Source: CADEDH01 sp965262175
GTDB lineage: Bacteria; Actinomycetota; Acidimicrobiia; Acidimicrobiales; SZUA-35
DNA: 64,000 nucleotides
Assembly: GCA_965262175.1 (NCBI GenBank)
Contig: CBDHES010000002.1
Span: 806,001 to 870,000 of the forward strand
Direction of reading: 5' to 3'
The notes beneath the pieces are model-generated. The model saw only the letters and a list, made by a program, of their open reading frames with translations. It was not told the origin of the DNA and ran no database searches. A program made the position numbers and the translations under genes. Of the stretch, positions 36,977 to 44,791 are shown piece by piece (position 1 is the stretch's first letter; every line of letters starts with the position of its first letter).

Positions 36977-37648
36977 TCAGCCGCCGGGACCCTCGGCGGG
37001 CCCGCCGGCGTCGTCCGACGACGGCCTCTCCCCCGACCCGGCACCATCGGATCCCGAGCCGGCGCCGCCGGAGGCCGATCCGGCGGCGGTCAGGCGACGG
37101 CGGGACTCGATGCGGTTCAGGAACAGGAACGCCAAGCCTGCCAGGCTCGCCACCAGGACGGCGGTGGCGATGATCTGCGTCCAGTTGCGGCCCGTGTCCT
37201 CCTCGGGAACCTGCCCGATCCGGAACGCCTGGGGAGCGTCGGGCTCGAACAGGAACGAGAACGACGACTCGGTGGGGTCGAGGTCGTAGGAGATCATCTG
37301 GTACCGGACCTCGTAGGTGCCGGACTGGGCGAGCGGCTCGTCGAGCTCGAACCGGATGATCGCCCCCTCGCCCACCGTGACCTGCCCGGGAAGCGAACTC
37401 CCGCCGAACAGCACCTGGACCGCGGCCTCGGTGACGGGCTCGGTGAAGGCGAGATCGATGAAGTCGATCGTCCCCCCGGCCCGCTGCCCGGGCCCGGGAG
37501 AGGCCTGGAGGAGGTCGGTGTGAGCGGCCGCCGGGCCGGCGCCGACGAGCCCGACCACCAGCGCGCCCGTCGCCACGACGACGGCCAGCACGGCGACGAT
37601 CCGGCGGGCGACAACGCGGGCGGGACGTCTGGGAGAGCGGGGAGCCAC
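36977..37648 (-). CDS. CopC-domain membrane-anchored protein
   Basis: 223 residues: signal peptide (cleavage predicted at AAAHT, about residue 42), a CopC-type beta-sandwich (HTDLLQASPGPGQ, IDLAFTEPVTEAAVQV, GTYEVRYQMIS, SSFSFLF), one membrane span near 165-185, then a basic stop-transfer and a Gly/Ser/Asp-rich cytosolic tail. In CopC the second copper ligand lies in DGHP; here that position reads DLDP, and the mature domain has a single His at its N-terminus, so copper(II) binding is uncertain. Start GTG at 37648. It ends 23 nt before rimO. Confidence 0.72.
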   Translation of the reverse strand: MAPRSPRRPARVVARRIVAVLAVVVATGALVVGLVGAGPAAAHTDLLQASPGPGQRAGGTIDFIDLAFTEPVTEAAVQVLFGGSSLPGQVTVGEGAIIRFELDEPLAQSGTYEVRYQMISYDLDPTESSFSFLFEPDAPQAFRIGQVPEEDTGRNWTQIIATAVLVASLAGLAFLFLNRIESRRRLTAAGSASGGAGSGSDGAGSGERPSSDDAGGPAEGPGG

Positions 37649-37688
37649 GAGCGGCCACCCTACCGGTCCAGCCGAGACCGGGGGACGG

Positions 37689-38630
37689 TCAGCGGCCCAG
37701 GCCGGGGGTGTCGGGATGGCCCGGATGGAACGCCAGCGGCAGGCCGGGGGCGTCCCACTGCCGGGACACGAGGCGGCCGGTACCCGAGAGGGTCACGAAG
37801 GCGGTGGTGAGATCGGGGCCGCCGAAGCAGATGTTGGTCGTCAGCGGATCGGGGAACGCCCGGTGGTAGTGGCTCCCCTCGGGCGAGATGACGGTGATGC
37901 CGCCGTTGCGGAGCGTGGCGACACACACGTTGCCGTAGGCATCGACGGCCAGGGAGTCGAACAACGGCCCTCCCTCGGGATCGGCCACGATCGTCCCCCG
38001 ATGGTTGGGGCCGAAGTAGCCGGCGATCTGCCCCGGCCCGGCCAGTGGCCACTGGTACAGCCGACCCTGATGGGTCTCGGCCACGTACAACACATCGCCC
38101 TCGGGCGACAGCCCGACCCCGTTGGGGGCGTCGAGGGGGAACACCACCTCACGGATCTCGGACCCGTCGGCTCTGGCGTAGTAGAGGCCGCCGCGATCCC
38201 GGTCCCGGGGTCGGGTCTTGCCGTGATCGGTGAACCAGAAGCCCCCGGTCGGATCGAAGACGAGGTCGTTCGGACCCTTGAGCGGTTGACCGTTGCACGA
38301 GTCGTAGAGGGTCTCGACCTCGCCGCTGATCGGATCGACCCGCTGGATCGAGCCACCGGTGTAGTCGGGGGCCTGGTCGCCGGGGACCATCATCCCGTTC
38401 ACCTCGGCCCAGGTGAACCCGCCGTTGTTGCAGACGTAGATCTTCCCATCGGGGCCGATCGCCGCCCCGTTCGGCCCGCCGCCGCACTCGGCGATCACAT
38501 CGATGTCGCCCTGGGCGGTGACCCGGGTCAGGGTGCCGCGGGCGATCTCGACCACCACCACCGAACCGTCGGGCAGCCAGATCGGCCCCTCCGGGAACCG
38601 AAGCCCCGAGGCCCACTCGATCGTCTCCAT
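37689..38630 (-). CDS. SMP-30/gluconolactonase/LRE family protein
   Basis: 313-residue six-bladed propeller of the SMP-30 family, calcium-dependent lactonases and related hydrolases. Metal ligands appear as Glu in RFPEGPIW, Asn in PNGVGL and Asp in DSLAVDAYGN, with KGPNDLVFDPTGGFWFTDHG as the typical core motif. ATG at 38630 is favoured by GGAAGGG 5 nt upstream; ATG at 38654 (MSQDGRAAMETIEW) would add 8 residues. The physiological lactone is unknown. It lies 50 nt downstream of the Na/Ca exchanger gene. Confidence 0.83.
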   Translation of the reverse strand: METIEWASGLRFPEGPIWLPDGSVVVVEIARGTLTRVTAQGDIDVIAECGGGPNGAAIGPDGKIYVCNNGGFTWAEVNGMMVPGDQAPDYTGGSIQRVDPISGEVETLYDSCNGQPLKGPNDLVFDPTGGFWFTDHGKTRPRDRDRGGLYYARADGSEIREVVFPLDAPNGVGLSPEGDVLYVAETHQGRLYQWPLAGPGQIAGYFGPNHRGTIVADPEGGPLFDSLAVDAYGNVCVATLRNGGITVISPEGSHYHRAFPDPLTTNICFGGPDLTTAFVTLSGTGRLVSRQWDAPGLPLAFHPGHPDTPGLGR

Positions 38631-38680
38631 CGCTGCCCTTCCGTCCTGGCTCATCGTCGCCCCGCCATCACGTTCCGGAT

Positions 38681-39706
38681 CTAGGGGCTGGCCCCGACCG
38701 CCGCGGTGGCCGCCCCGATCCGGGTCTCGGCCCCATCGTCGTTGTCGGTGGCGTTCTGAGCAAGGAGCGCCACCGTGATCAGCCAGGTCGCGAGGAGGAT
38801 GATCGCTTCCAGCCGATGGACCCGCCGGAGGGTGGCCATGGCGATCCAGGCGCCGGTGGCCACGATGACCATGACCGCGATGCCGATCGTCCGCAGCCCC
38901 TCGTCGTCGACGGGACCCGGTCCGACGACGGCGATCACCCCGCCCACGGCCAAGCTGTTGAACATGTTCGAGCCGAGGAGGTTGCCCAGGATCAGCTCGG
39001 TCTCCTGCTTCCGGGCCGCCAGGACGGCGGTGACCAGCTCGGGTAGGGAGGTGCCCACTGCCACCAGGGTGAATCCGACGAAGCCGCCGCTCAACCCGAT
39101 CTCGGCCGCTATCGCGCTCGCCCCCCACACCAGCAACTGGGCCCCGATCACCGTGCCGACGAGCCCGACGACGGTCCGCAGCAGCTCCACACCGATCGGA
39201 CCGGGATCGACGTCTCTGGCGACCTTGGTCGACGGGCCGTTGAGGCCGCCGACGATGACCCACCCGAGCGCCCCGACCAACCCGACCAGGAGCAGCACAC
39301 CCTCGACGCGGGTCAGGCCCCCGATCGTGGCGTAGGCGAAGGCCAGCACGGCCAGGAGCGACAGCGGTGCTTCCCGGATCAGCACCGAGCGGGTCACGAC
39401 CAGAGGCACCAGCAGGGCCGCCGCCCCGAGGACCAACGAGAGGTTCGCCACGTTGGAGCCGACGATGTTGCCCAGACCGAGCTCGAGGTCGCCGTCGGCG
39501 GCGGCCAGGCCCGACACGAGCAGCTCGGGGGCGCTGGTGCCGAACCCGACGATGACGGCACCAACCAGCACGGGAGACACCTGAGCTCGGCGGGCGACCG
39601 AGGCCGCCCCCTCGACGAACTCGTCGGCCGCCCTCGAGAGGAGAATGATCCCGACGACGACCTCGATCAGGGCGACGATCAAGGTCGGCTCGGTCAGGAT
39701 GTGCAC
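38681..39706 (-). CDS. Sodium/calcium exchanger family (CaCA, YrbG-like) antiporter
   Basis: 341 residues with about ten spans and two inverted alpha repeats, the ion-binding elements of CaCA exchangers: GFGTSAPELLVSGLAA with GNIVGSNVANL in the first half, and AVGTSLPELVTAVLAA with GNLLGSNMFN in the second. Both Glu residues of the central ion site are present. A short acidic C-terminus follows the last span. Start GTG at 39706. The exported cation could be Ca2+ or another; not determinable. 99 nt downstream of ftsK. Confidence 0.87.
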   Translation of the reverse strand: MHILTEPTLIVALIEVVVGIILLSRAADEFVEGAASVARRAQVSPVLVGAVIVGFGTSAPELLVSGLAAADGDLELGLGNIVGSNVANLSLVLGAAALLVPLVVTRSVLIREAPLSLLAVLAFAYATIGGLTRVEGVLLLVGLVGALGWVIVGGLNGPSTKVARDVDPGPIGVELLRTVVGLVGTVIGAQLLVWGASAIAAEIGLSGGFVGFTLVAVGTSLPELVTAVLAARKQETELILGNLLGSNMFNSLAVGGVIAVVGPGPVDDEGLRTIGIAVMVIVATGAWIAMATLRRVHRLEAIILLATWLITVALLAQNATDNDDGAETRIGAATAAVGASP

Positions 39707-39805
39707 AGCGAGAGGGTAGCGAGCACCGGAACGAACGAATCTCGGGGGTGAGGTGGGTGGCCGGCCCGGGACCCGACGTTGGCCGTCGGCCGAACCGGGG
39801 CTCGG

Positions 39806-42800
39806 TCAGGGACGAGGCTCGTAGCCGGGGGGTGGCGCCAGGGCCGGGTCGAACGCCTCGTCGATGTCGTCGACGATCTCGTCAGCGAGGTCGTCAGCGT
39901 CGACATCGTCGTCGTACCAGTCGTCATCGAGCGTGGTGTCGTCTGGCGGGGGGCCGCCGTCGGGCTCGGCCTCGGGCAGCCAGGGATCGTCCCGCAGCAC
40001 CCGCCGGTGGCGGGGCGGAGGCCGATCGCCACCGCTCGGTGGGTCGGTCCGGTCGTCGCCCTCGAGCACCGTCGACCGCCGACCGTCGGCCGGGCGGCGG
40101 GCCGGCGGGCGGACGAAGGCGTCGGGATCGGCCGGCACCTCGTCGCCGTTGGCTTCGTTCGGTGGCGGCGACGGCGGATCGGGGTCGGGATCGGGATCGG
40201 CCACGACCCGGAGCTGGGGACGACCGGGCGCCGGATCGTCGCCGACCGGGGCCGGGGTCGACGCGGCCGTGCCGCCACCAGTCGAGGTTGAGGGCGAGGT
40301 CGGCGCTGTCGGGCGATCGGGTTGCGGTTCCGGTGCGTCGGGTGGCGGTCCCGGTTCCGTCGACCGGGCTCGCCGCCCGAGGCCCAGCTCCGGATCGGGT
40401 TCGAGGTCCGGAGGCTCGGGGGTGGGATCGGGTGGCGTGCCGGGGAACTGGAGATCGGCCAGCGTCTTGCGGCGAGCTCGAGGCTCGGGCACCGTCGGCT
40501 GGGTCTCGGGCCGGCTCGCCGGGCGGGGCCCACCCGTTCCCGCCGTCGACGGGGCGCCGCCCGATGAAGGGTCGGCCGGTGCCGAGCCCGGGCCGTCGGC
40601 ACCGGGGGCCCGGCCGGGGCCGGGCCTCGGAGCACCATCGGCTGCGGGCCCGCGCGCCCCGCCAGCGCCGGCCGGCCATCGCCCGGCGTCGAGGTCGTCG
40701 CTGGTCATGAGGACGTCGCGAGGCTTGGAGCCGACCGACGGGCCGACCACGCCTCGCTCCTCCAGCAGGTCCATCAATCGGCCGGCCCGGGCGAACCCGA
40801 CCCGCAGCTTGCGCTGCAGCATCGAGGTCGACCCGAGCTGGGATCGGACGATCAACTCCATGGCCTGGAGGAGCAGCTCGTCGTCCTCGTCGTCGCCGGT
40901 CGTGCCCCCCGGGAGCGCCGCGCCGGCATCGGCCGCCTCGTCGCCCACCACCTGGGTGTCGTAGTCGACGTTGGGCGCCTGCTCGATCCACTGCTCGACG
41001 ATCGCCGTGACCTCTTCCTCGGAGACCCAGGCCCCCTGGAACCGCACCGGGGTGCTCGTCGTGCCGTCGTTGAGGAGCCCGTCGCCCTTGCCGACGAGCC
41101 GCTCGGCGCCCGGCTGGTCGAGGATCACCCGGCTGTCGGTCAGACTCGACACGGCGAAGGCCAACCGGGCCGGGACGTTGGCCTTGATCAGGCCGGTGAT
41201 CACGTTGGTCGACGGGCGCTGGGTGGCGATCACCAGGTGGATGCCCACGGCCCGGGCCTTCTGGGCGATCCGACAGATCGACTCCTCGACCTCCCGGGCG
41301 GCGACCATCATCAGATCGGCGAGCTCGTCGAGCACGACCAGGATGTAGCTCAGCCGCTGGTACTCGGTCGGCGTGTCGCCCTCGAAGGCCAGTTTGGGCT
41401 GGAGTCGGCCTTCGTCAACGGCCTTGTTGTAGCCGTTGAGGTCGCGGACGCCGACCTCGCTCAGCAGGTCGTAGCGTCGCTCCATCTCCCGAACCGCCCA
41501 GGACAGCGCGTTGGCCGCCTTCTTGGGGTCGGTGACCACCTCGGTGAGCAGATGGGGAAGCCGCTCGTACTGGGTCAGCTCGACCCGCTTCGGGTCGACC
41601 AGGATCATCCGGACCTGTTCGGGGGTCGACCGCATGAGGATCGAGGCCAGCATCGAGTTGAGGAAGCTCGACTTGCCCGACCCCGTCTGACCGGCCACGA
41701 GCAGGTGGGGCATCTTGGTCAGATTGATCATCACCGTCCGGCCGGTGATGTCACGGCCCAGGGTGGCGTCGAGGGGGTGGTCGGCGTTGGCCGCCTCCTC
41801 CGAGAAGAGGAGGTCGCCGACGGTGATCATCTGGCGGCGGACGTTTGGCACCTCGACGCCGATGGCCTGCTTGCCGGGGATCGGCGCCAGGATCCGGACG
41901 TCGGGGGTCGCCATGGCGTAGGCGATGTCCTTGTGGAGGGAGGTCACCTTGGCCACCTTCACCCCCGGCCCGAGCTCCAGCTCGAACCGACTGACGGTCG
42001 GACCGACCACCACCCCGATCAGCCGGGTCTCCACCCCGTGCTCGGCGAGGGCGTGCTCGAGCTGGCGGCCGGTCTGCTCGACGAGGGCCCGGTCGACGTC
42101 CTGGGTCTCGGTCCGGACGAGCAGGTCGAGGGGCGGGAGGTGCCAGCTCCCGTCGGGCGGTTCAGGGCCGGCCATGACCAGGCCTTCGACGACCCGCGGC
42201 TCGGGGACCTCGATGACCGGTTCGGGGGCCAGGTCCCAGTCGTCGTCGAAGCCATCGTCGCCGCGCCTGTCGCCGTCGGGATGGTCGAGGTCGTCGTCCC
42301 AATCGTCGAGGTCGGCAGCCGGATCGGCCGCCGGGTCGTGGTCGGGCCCATCGGGGGTCCAGGCGTGGCCCGGGTCGCGAAGATCGATGTAGGTCTCGGC
42401 ATCGTCCGGATCGAGGACGTCGGTGCCCGGTGGGTCGGCCCCGGGGTCGTCGTCGGCCCGGGTGCGGGTCGACGACCGGCCGCCACGCCGGCGCAGACCC
42501 GGACGGCGTTCGGCCAGCGCCCGCCCGACGTTGGGGGCGCCCCCGACCAACGATCCGGTGCGGGCTGCGATCGACTCGACCACGGCCCCGACCGAGACCG
42601 ACGTCAACAGGACGGCGCCCATCGCCAGGAGGGTGACGGTCAGGATGCCCTGGCCCCAGTCACCGAAGGCGGTGCTGAGCGATCCCCCGATCCACACCCC
42701 GAGCCACCCGCCGGCCCGGCTCAGGTCCGAGACCGGCGACGACCAGTACGGCTGGCCGCCGAGAAGGTCGAGACCGGAGGCGGCCGCGGCGACGAGGAAC

Positions 42801-43162
42801 GCCCCGGCCAGGTACTCGGTGACCCCGAACCGGGGCGCCCGCTTCTTCGACTTGCGTTTCCGGGATCCCGACCCCCGGCCGCTCGAGGGGCGCAGCACCA
42901 ACCAACCGACGGCGATCACCGCCAGCGGGACGAGATACCGGGCCCGTCCGACCAGCGCACCGGTCGCGTTGGCCAGGGCGTCGCCGATCACGCCGGTCGC
43001 CCCGGTGTAGAGCCCCAGCCCGAGGATCAGGCCGAGGGCGATCAAGGCCAAGCCGACCACATCGCGCTGATTCTGAGCGCGACGAGCTTGCTTTGCCTTC
43101 GTCGATCGTCCGCCCGTAGCCCCGCGACCGGAACGCGTCGAGTTCCGATTCGTAGTTGCCAC
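39806..43162 (-). CDS. ftsK: DNA translocase FtsK with long C-terminal tail
   Basis: 1118 residues; ATP-driven DNA pump for chromosome segregation at the septum. The N-terminal membrane domain has about four spans (35-200), then an acidic linker rich in Asp and Pro. The motor has ELGPGVKVAKVTSL, PGKQAIGVEVPN, Walker A GQTGSGKSSF near 489 and Walker B VVLDELADLMM, followed by a DNA-recognising gamma winged helix (QLGSTSMLQRKLRVGFARAGRLMD) near 780-810. Gamma normally ends the protein, but here some 300 more residues follow, rich in Pro, Asp, Gly and Arg and probably disordered. GTG start at 43162 with no obvious ribosome site. Confidence 0.93.
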   Translation of the reverse strand: MATTNRNSTRSGRGATGGRSTKAKQARRAQNQRDVVGLALIALGLILGLGLYTGATGVIGDALANATGALVGRARYLVPLAVIAVGWLVLRPSSGRGSGSRKRKSKKRAPRFGVTEYLAGAFLVAAAASGLDLLGGQPYWSSPVSDLSRAGGWLGVWIGGSLSTAFGDWGQGILTVTLLAMGAVLLTSVSVGAVVESIAARTGSLVGGAPNVGRALAERRPGLRRRGGRSSTRTRADDDPGADPPGTDVLDPDDAETYIDLRDPGHAWTPDGPDHDPAADPAADLDDWDDDLDHPDGDRRGDDGFDDDWDLAPEPVIEVPEPRVVEGLVMAGPEPPDGSWHLPPLDLLVRTETQDVDRALVEQTGRQLEHALAEHGVETRLIGVVVGPTVSRFELELGPGVKVAKVTSLHKDIAYAMATPDVRILAPIPGKQAIGVEVPNVRRQMITVGDLLFSEEAANADHPLDATLGRDITGRTVMINLTKMPHLLVAGQTGSGKSSFLNSMLASILMRSTPEQVRMILVDPKRVELTQYERLPHLLTEVVTDPKKAANALSWAVREMERRYDLLSEVGVRDLNGYNKAVDEGRLQPKLAFEGDTPTEYQRLSYILVVLDELADLMMVAAREVEESICRIAQKARAVGIHLVIATQRPSTNVITGLIKANVPARLAFAVSSLTDSRVILDQPGAERLVGKGDGLLNDGTTSTPVRFQGAWVSEEEVTAIVEQWIEQAPNVDYDTQVVGDEAADAGAALPGGTTGDDEDDELLLQAMELIVRSQLGSTSMLQRKLRVGFARAGRLMDLLEERGVVGPSVGSKPRDVLMTSDDLDAGRWPAGAGGARGPAADGAPRPGPGRAPGADGPGSAPADPSSGGAPSTAGTGGPRPASRPETQPTVPEPRARRKTLADLQFPGTPPDPTPEPPDLEPDPELGLGRRARSTEPGPPPDAPEPQPDRPTAPTSPSTSTGGGTAASTPAPVGDDPAPGRPQLRVVADPDPDPDPPSPPPNEANGDEVPADPDAFVRPPARRPADGRRSTVLEGDDRTDPPSGGDRPPPRHRRVLRDDPWLPEAEPDGGPPPDDTTLDDDWYDDDVDADDLADEIVDDIDEAFDPALAPPPGYEPRP

Positions 43163-43211
43163 AGTGGAGACAACAGTAGCCGGCCGGCCTCAGCAAGTGC
43201 GGGACACGCGC

Positions 43212-43246
43212 CCGACCCTCCCCTGCGGCGGAACGAGGAGGGTCGG
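43212..43246. terminator. Hairpin between degT-like gene and ftsK
   Basis: Bases 43212-43221 pair with 43237-43246 (10 bp, perfect) around a 15-nt loop. It is 190 nt after the DegT-like stop and 50 nt before the ftsK start in transcription order. It may terminate the upstream transcript or lie in the ftsK leader. No T-tract. Confidence 0.5.
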
Positions 43247-43256
43247 AGCGCGCGAT

Positions 43257-43307
43257 CCAGGCGACCTTCGCATGATGACGGTCAGATGACCATGCGAAGG
43301 CTCCTGG
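43257..43307. other. Second, bulged hairpin upstream of ftsK
   Basis: CCTTCGCATG at 43265-43274 pairs perfectly with CATGCGAAGG at 43291-43300; an outer CCAGG/CCTGG stem (43257-43261 with 43303-43307) extends it past a small internal loop. Total 15 bp. The inner arms are near-palindromic and could also be an operator. The rest of 43163-43434 shows no convincing gene. Confidence 0.55.
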
Positions 43308-43434
43308 CGACCTCGAGGCGTACCTCGACGTCGACGAGCGCCATCTGGGAACCAGCTCTGCGGCGGGCGGCGCTCGACTTCGGTGCGACCGCTGGTGCGG
43401 TGCGACGGGTGGACGGAACGGCAGCGGACCGCGG

Positions 43435-44646
43435 TCATCGATGACCTCCGGCCCGCTGAAGGGCGAGCTCGCGAACCCGGTCGGTGTGATCGACCAGGAT
43501 CTTGGTCACGCAGTCGACGATCGACGAGTCGACCCGATGGTCGGTCGACTCGTCGGCCAACTCGATCTGGAGTCCGGCGGCGAGGACGTGCCCGTAGACC
43601 GGGAACCGGTCGGCGGGCCGGGTCGGACCGACCACCGGCACGGTGGCGTCGAGGCCCTCGGCGGCCAGACAGTCGACGACGGTGTCGCGCAGTCCGGCGG
43701 TGGCCCAGTCGGGCAGACCGAGCTCGTCGGCCAGGACGACCAGCGGCAGGGTGCGGTAGACGTGGCTCGCCCCTCGGCTGGCCTCGGGGAGGACGATGCC
43801 GGCCACCGGCTGCAGCTCCCGTCGGATGCGGCACCCGGCGGCAGCCCGCAGCTCGGTGCGGCGGTCGAGGTCGAGCAGTCGGGCCACGGCCCGGGCGGCG
43901 TCGACCTCGTCGAGCGGCTGGTACTCGGCCGGGCGGTCGATGCGCCGCGGCATGCGGCCCTCGACCAGGGCGGCGCTCCGGGCGCCGAGCCCGGCCCGTC
44001 GATCGTCGGTGGCGCACAGGGCGCCACCACCCAGCGATGGACGGCCGAGGCCGACGTCGAGCCGGCAGACGCTGGCGTCACCGAGGCCGCCGACCGGCTG
44101 GAGCTGGTGGGTGGCCCCGATCGACTCCGACGCGTCTTCGATCATCGCCAGCCGGGCTCGACCGGCGATCGTCCGGAGCTGGTCGTAGTCGGCGGTGGTG
44201 CCGAACCGGTCGACGGCGAGGACCGCGGCGGTGCGGTCGGTCGTCGCCACCTCGACGGCCCGGGGATCGATGTGGAGCGTCACCGGGTCGAGGTCGACCG
44301 GCACCGGACGCAGGCCAGCGGCCTGCAACGCCGGTTCGGCCTCGGCACCGATGGGGATGATGATCTCGTCTCCGGCGTCGAGGCCGAGACCAGCGGTGAC
44401 CAAACGGACGGCGCTGGCCAACGTGTGGCACGAGATCACCTCGACCTGGCCGGTCACGGCTCGCCAGCATCGTTCCAGGCGCTCGGCCGAGCCCCACGAT
44501 CGGACCGTTCGCTGGCGGTCCGTCCGGTTGGCGGCGCGTAATGCCCGGTGGTCGTCCCCACTGGTGAACTGGGGCCACGACCCGACATCGTCAGTTGTTA
44601 GAGCTGGAGTGCCCCCGTCGAGCGCCAAGCGATTGAGCGCGGTCAT
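43435..44646 (-). CDS. DegT/DnrJ/EryC1/StrS-family protein lacking the PLP lysine
   Basis: 403 residues with the fold-type I sugar-aminotransferase pattern: GSAERLERCWRAVTG, SCHTLASAVRLVTAGLG, GDEIIIPI, VLAVDRFGTTADYDQL and the PLP-contacting Asp in MIEDASESIGA. Where the family has SFHPTKNLTTGEGG, this protein reads RLDVGLGRPSLGGG, so the Schiff-base lysine appears to be missing (Leu at that column). It is therefore unlikely to be a transaminase and may be a regulatory or structural homologue. ATG at 44646 lacks a clear ribosome site. It lies 145 nt downstream of the double-HTH regulator gene, the two forming an insertion between rnj and ftsK. Confidence 0.7.
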   Translation of the reverse strand: MTALNRLALDGGTPALTTDDVGSWPQFTSGDDHRALRAANRTDRQRTVRSWGSAERLERCWRAVTGQVEVISCHTLASAVRLVTAGLGLDAGDEIIIPIGAEAEPALQAAGLRPVPVDLDPVTLHIDPRAVEVATTDRTAAVLAVDRFGTTADYDQLRTIAGRARLAMIEDASESIGATHQLQPVGGLGDASVCRLDVGLGRPSLGGGALCATDDRRAGLGARSAALVEGRMPRRIDRPAEYQPLDEVDAARAVARLLDLDRRTELRAAAGCRIRRELQPVAGIVLPEASRGASHVYRTLPLVVLADELGLPDWATAGLRDTVVDCLAAEGLDATVPVVGPTRPADRFPVYGHVLAAGLQIELADESTDHRVDSSIVDCVTKILVDHTDRVRELALQRAGGHR

Positions 44647-44791
44647 GAGGCAGGGAATTCAGCGGTAAGTGCGGCGGACATACCGGTTCTTTCCTCTATA
44701 AGGCCCTGCGCTATGTAGCGGTTTAGTTCAGTGTTTTCTCACCGTCTACCGGGGTGAGCCAAAGTGTGGACCCACGCGAATCGTGGCGTCG

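Noticed and set aside
41237..43444. 735-codon open frame on the plus strand opposite ftsK
   Set aside because: It is an antisense shadow of a GC-rich gene; its residues are low-complexity Gly/Arg/Val/Asp and it has no motif, while ftsK on the other strand is certain.
43284..43444. Short plus-strand ORF starting in the hairpin before the DegT-like stop
   Set aside because: About 50 Arg/Ser/Thr/Ala-rich residues with no ribosome site, overlapping the hairpin arms; composition is non-coding.
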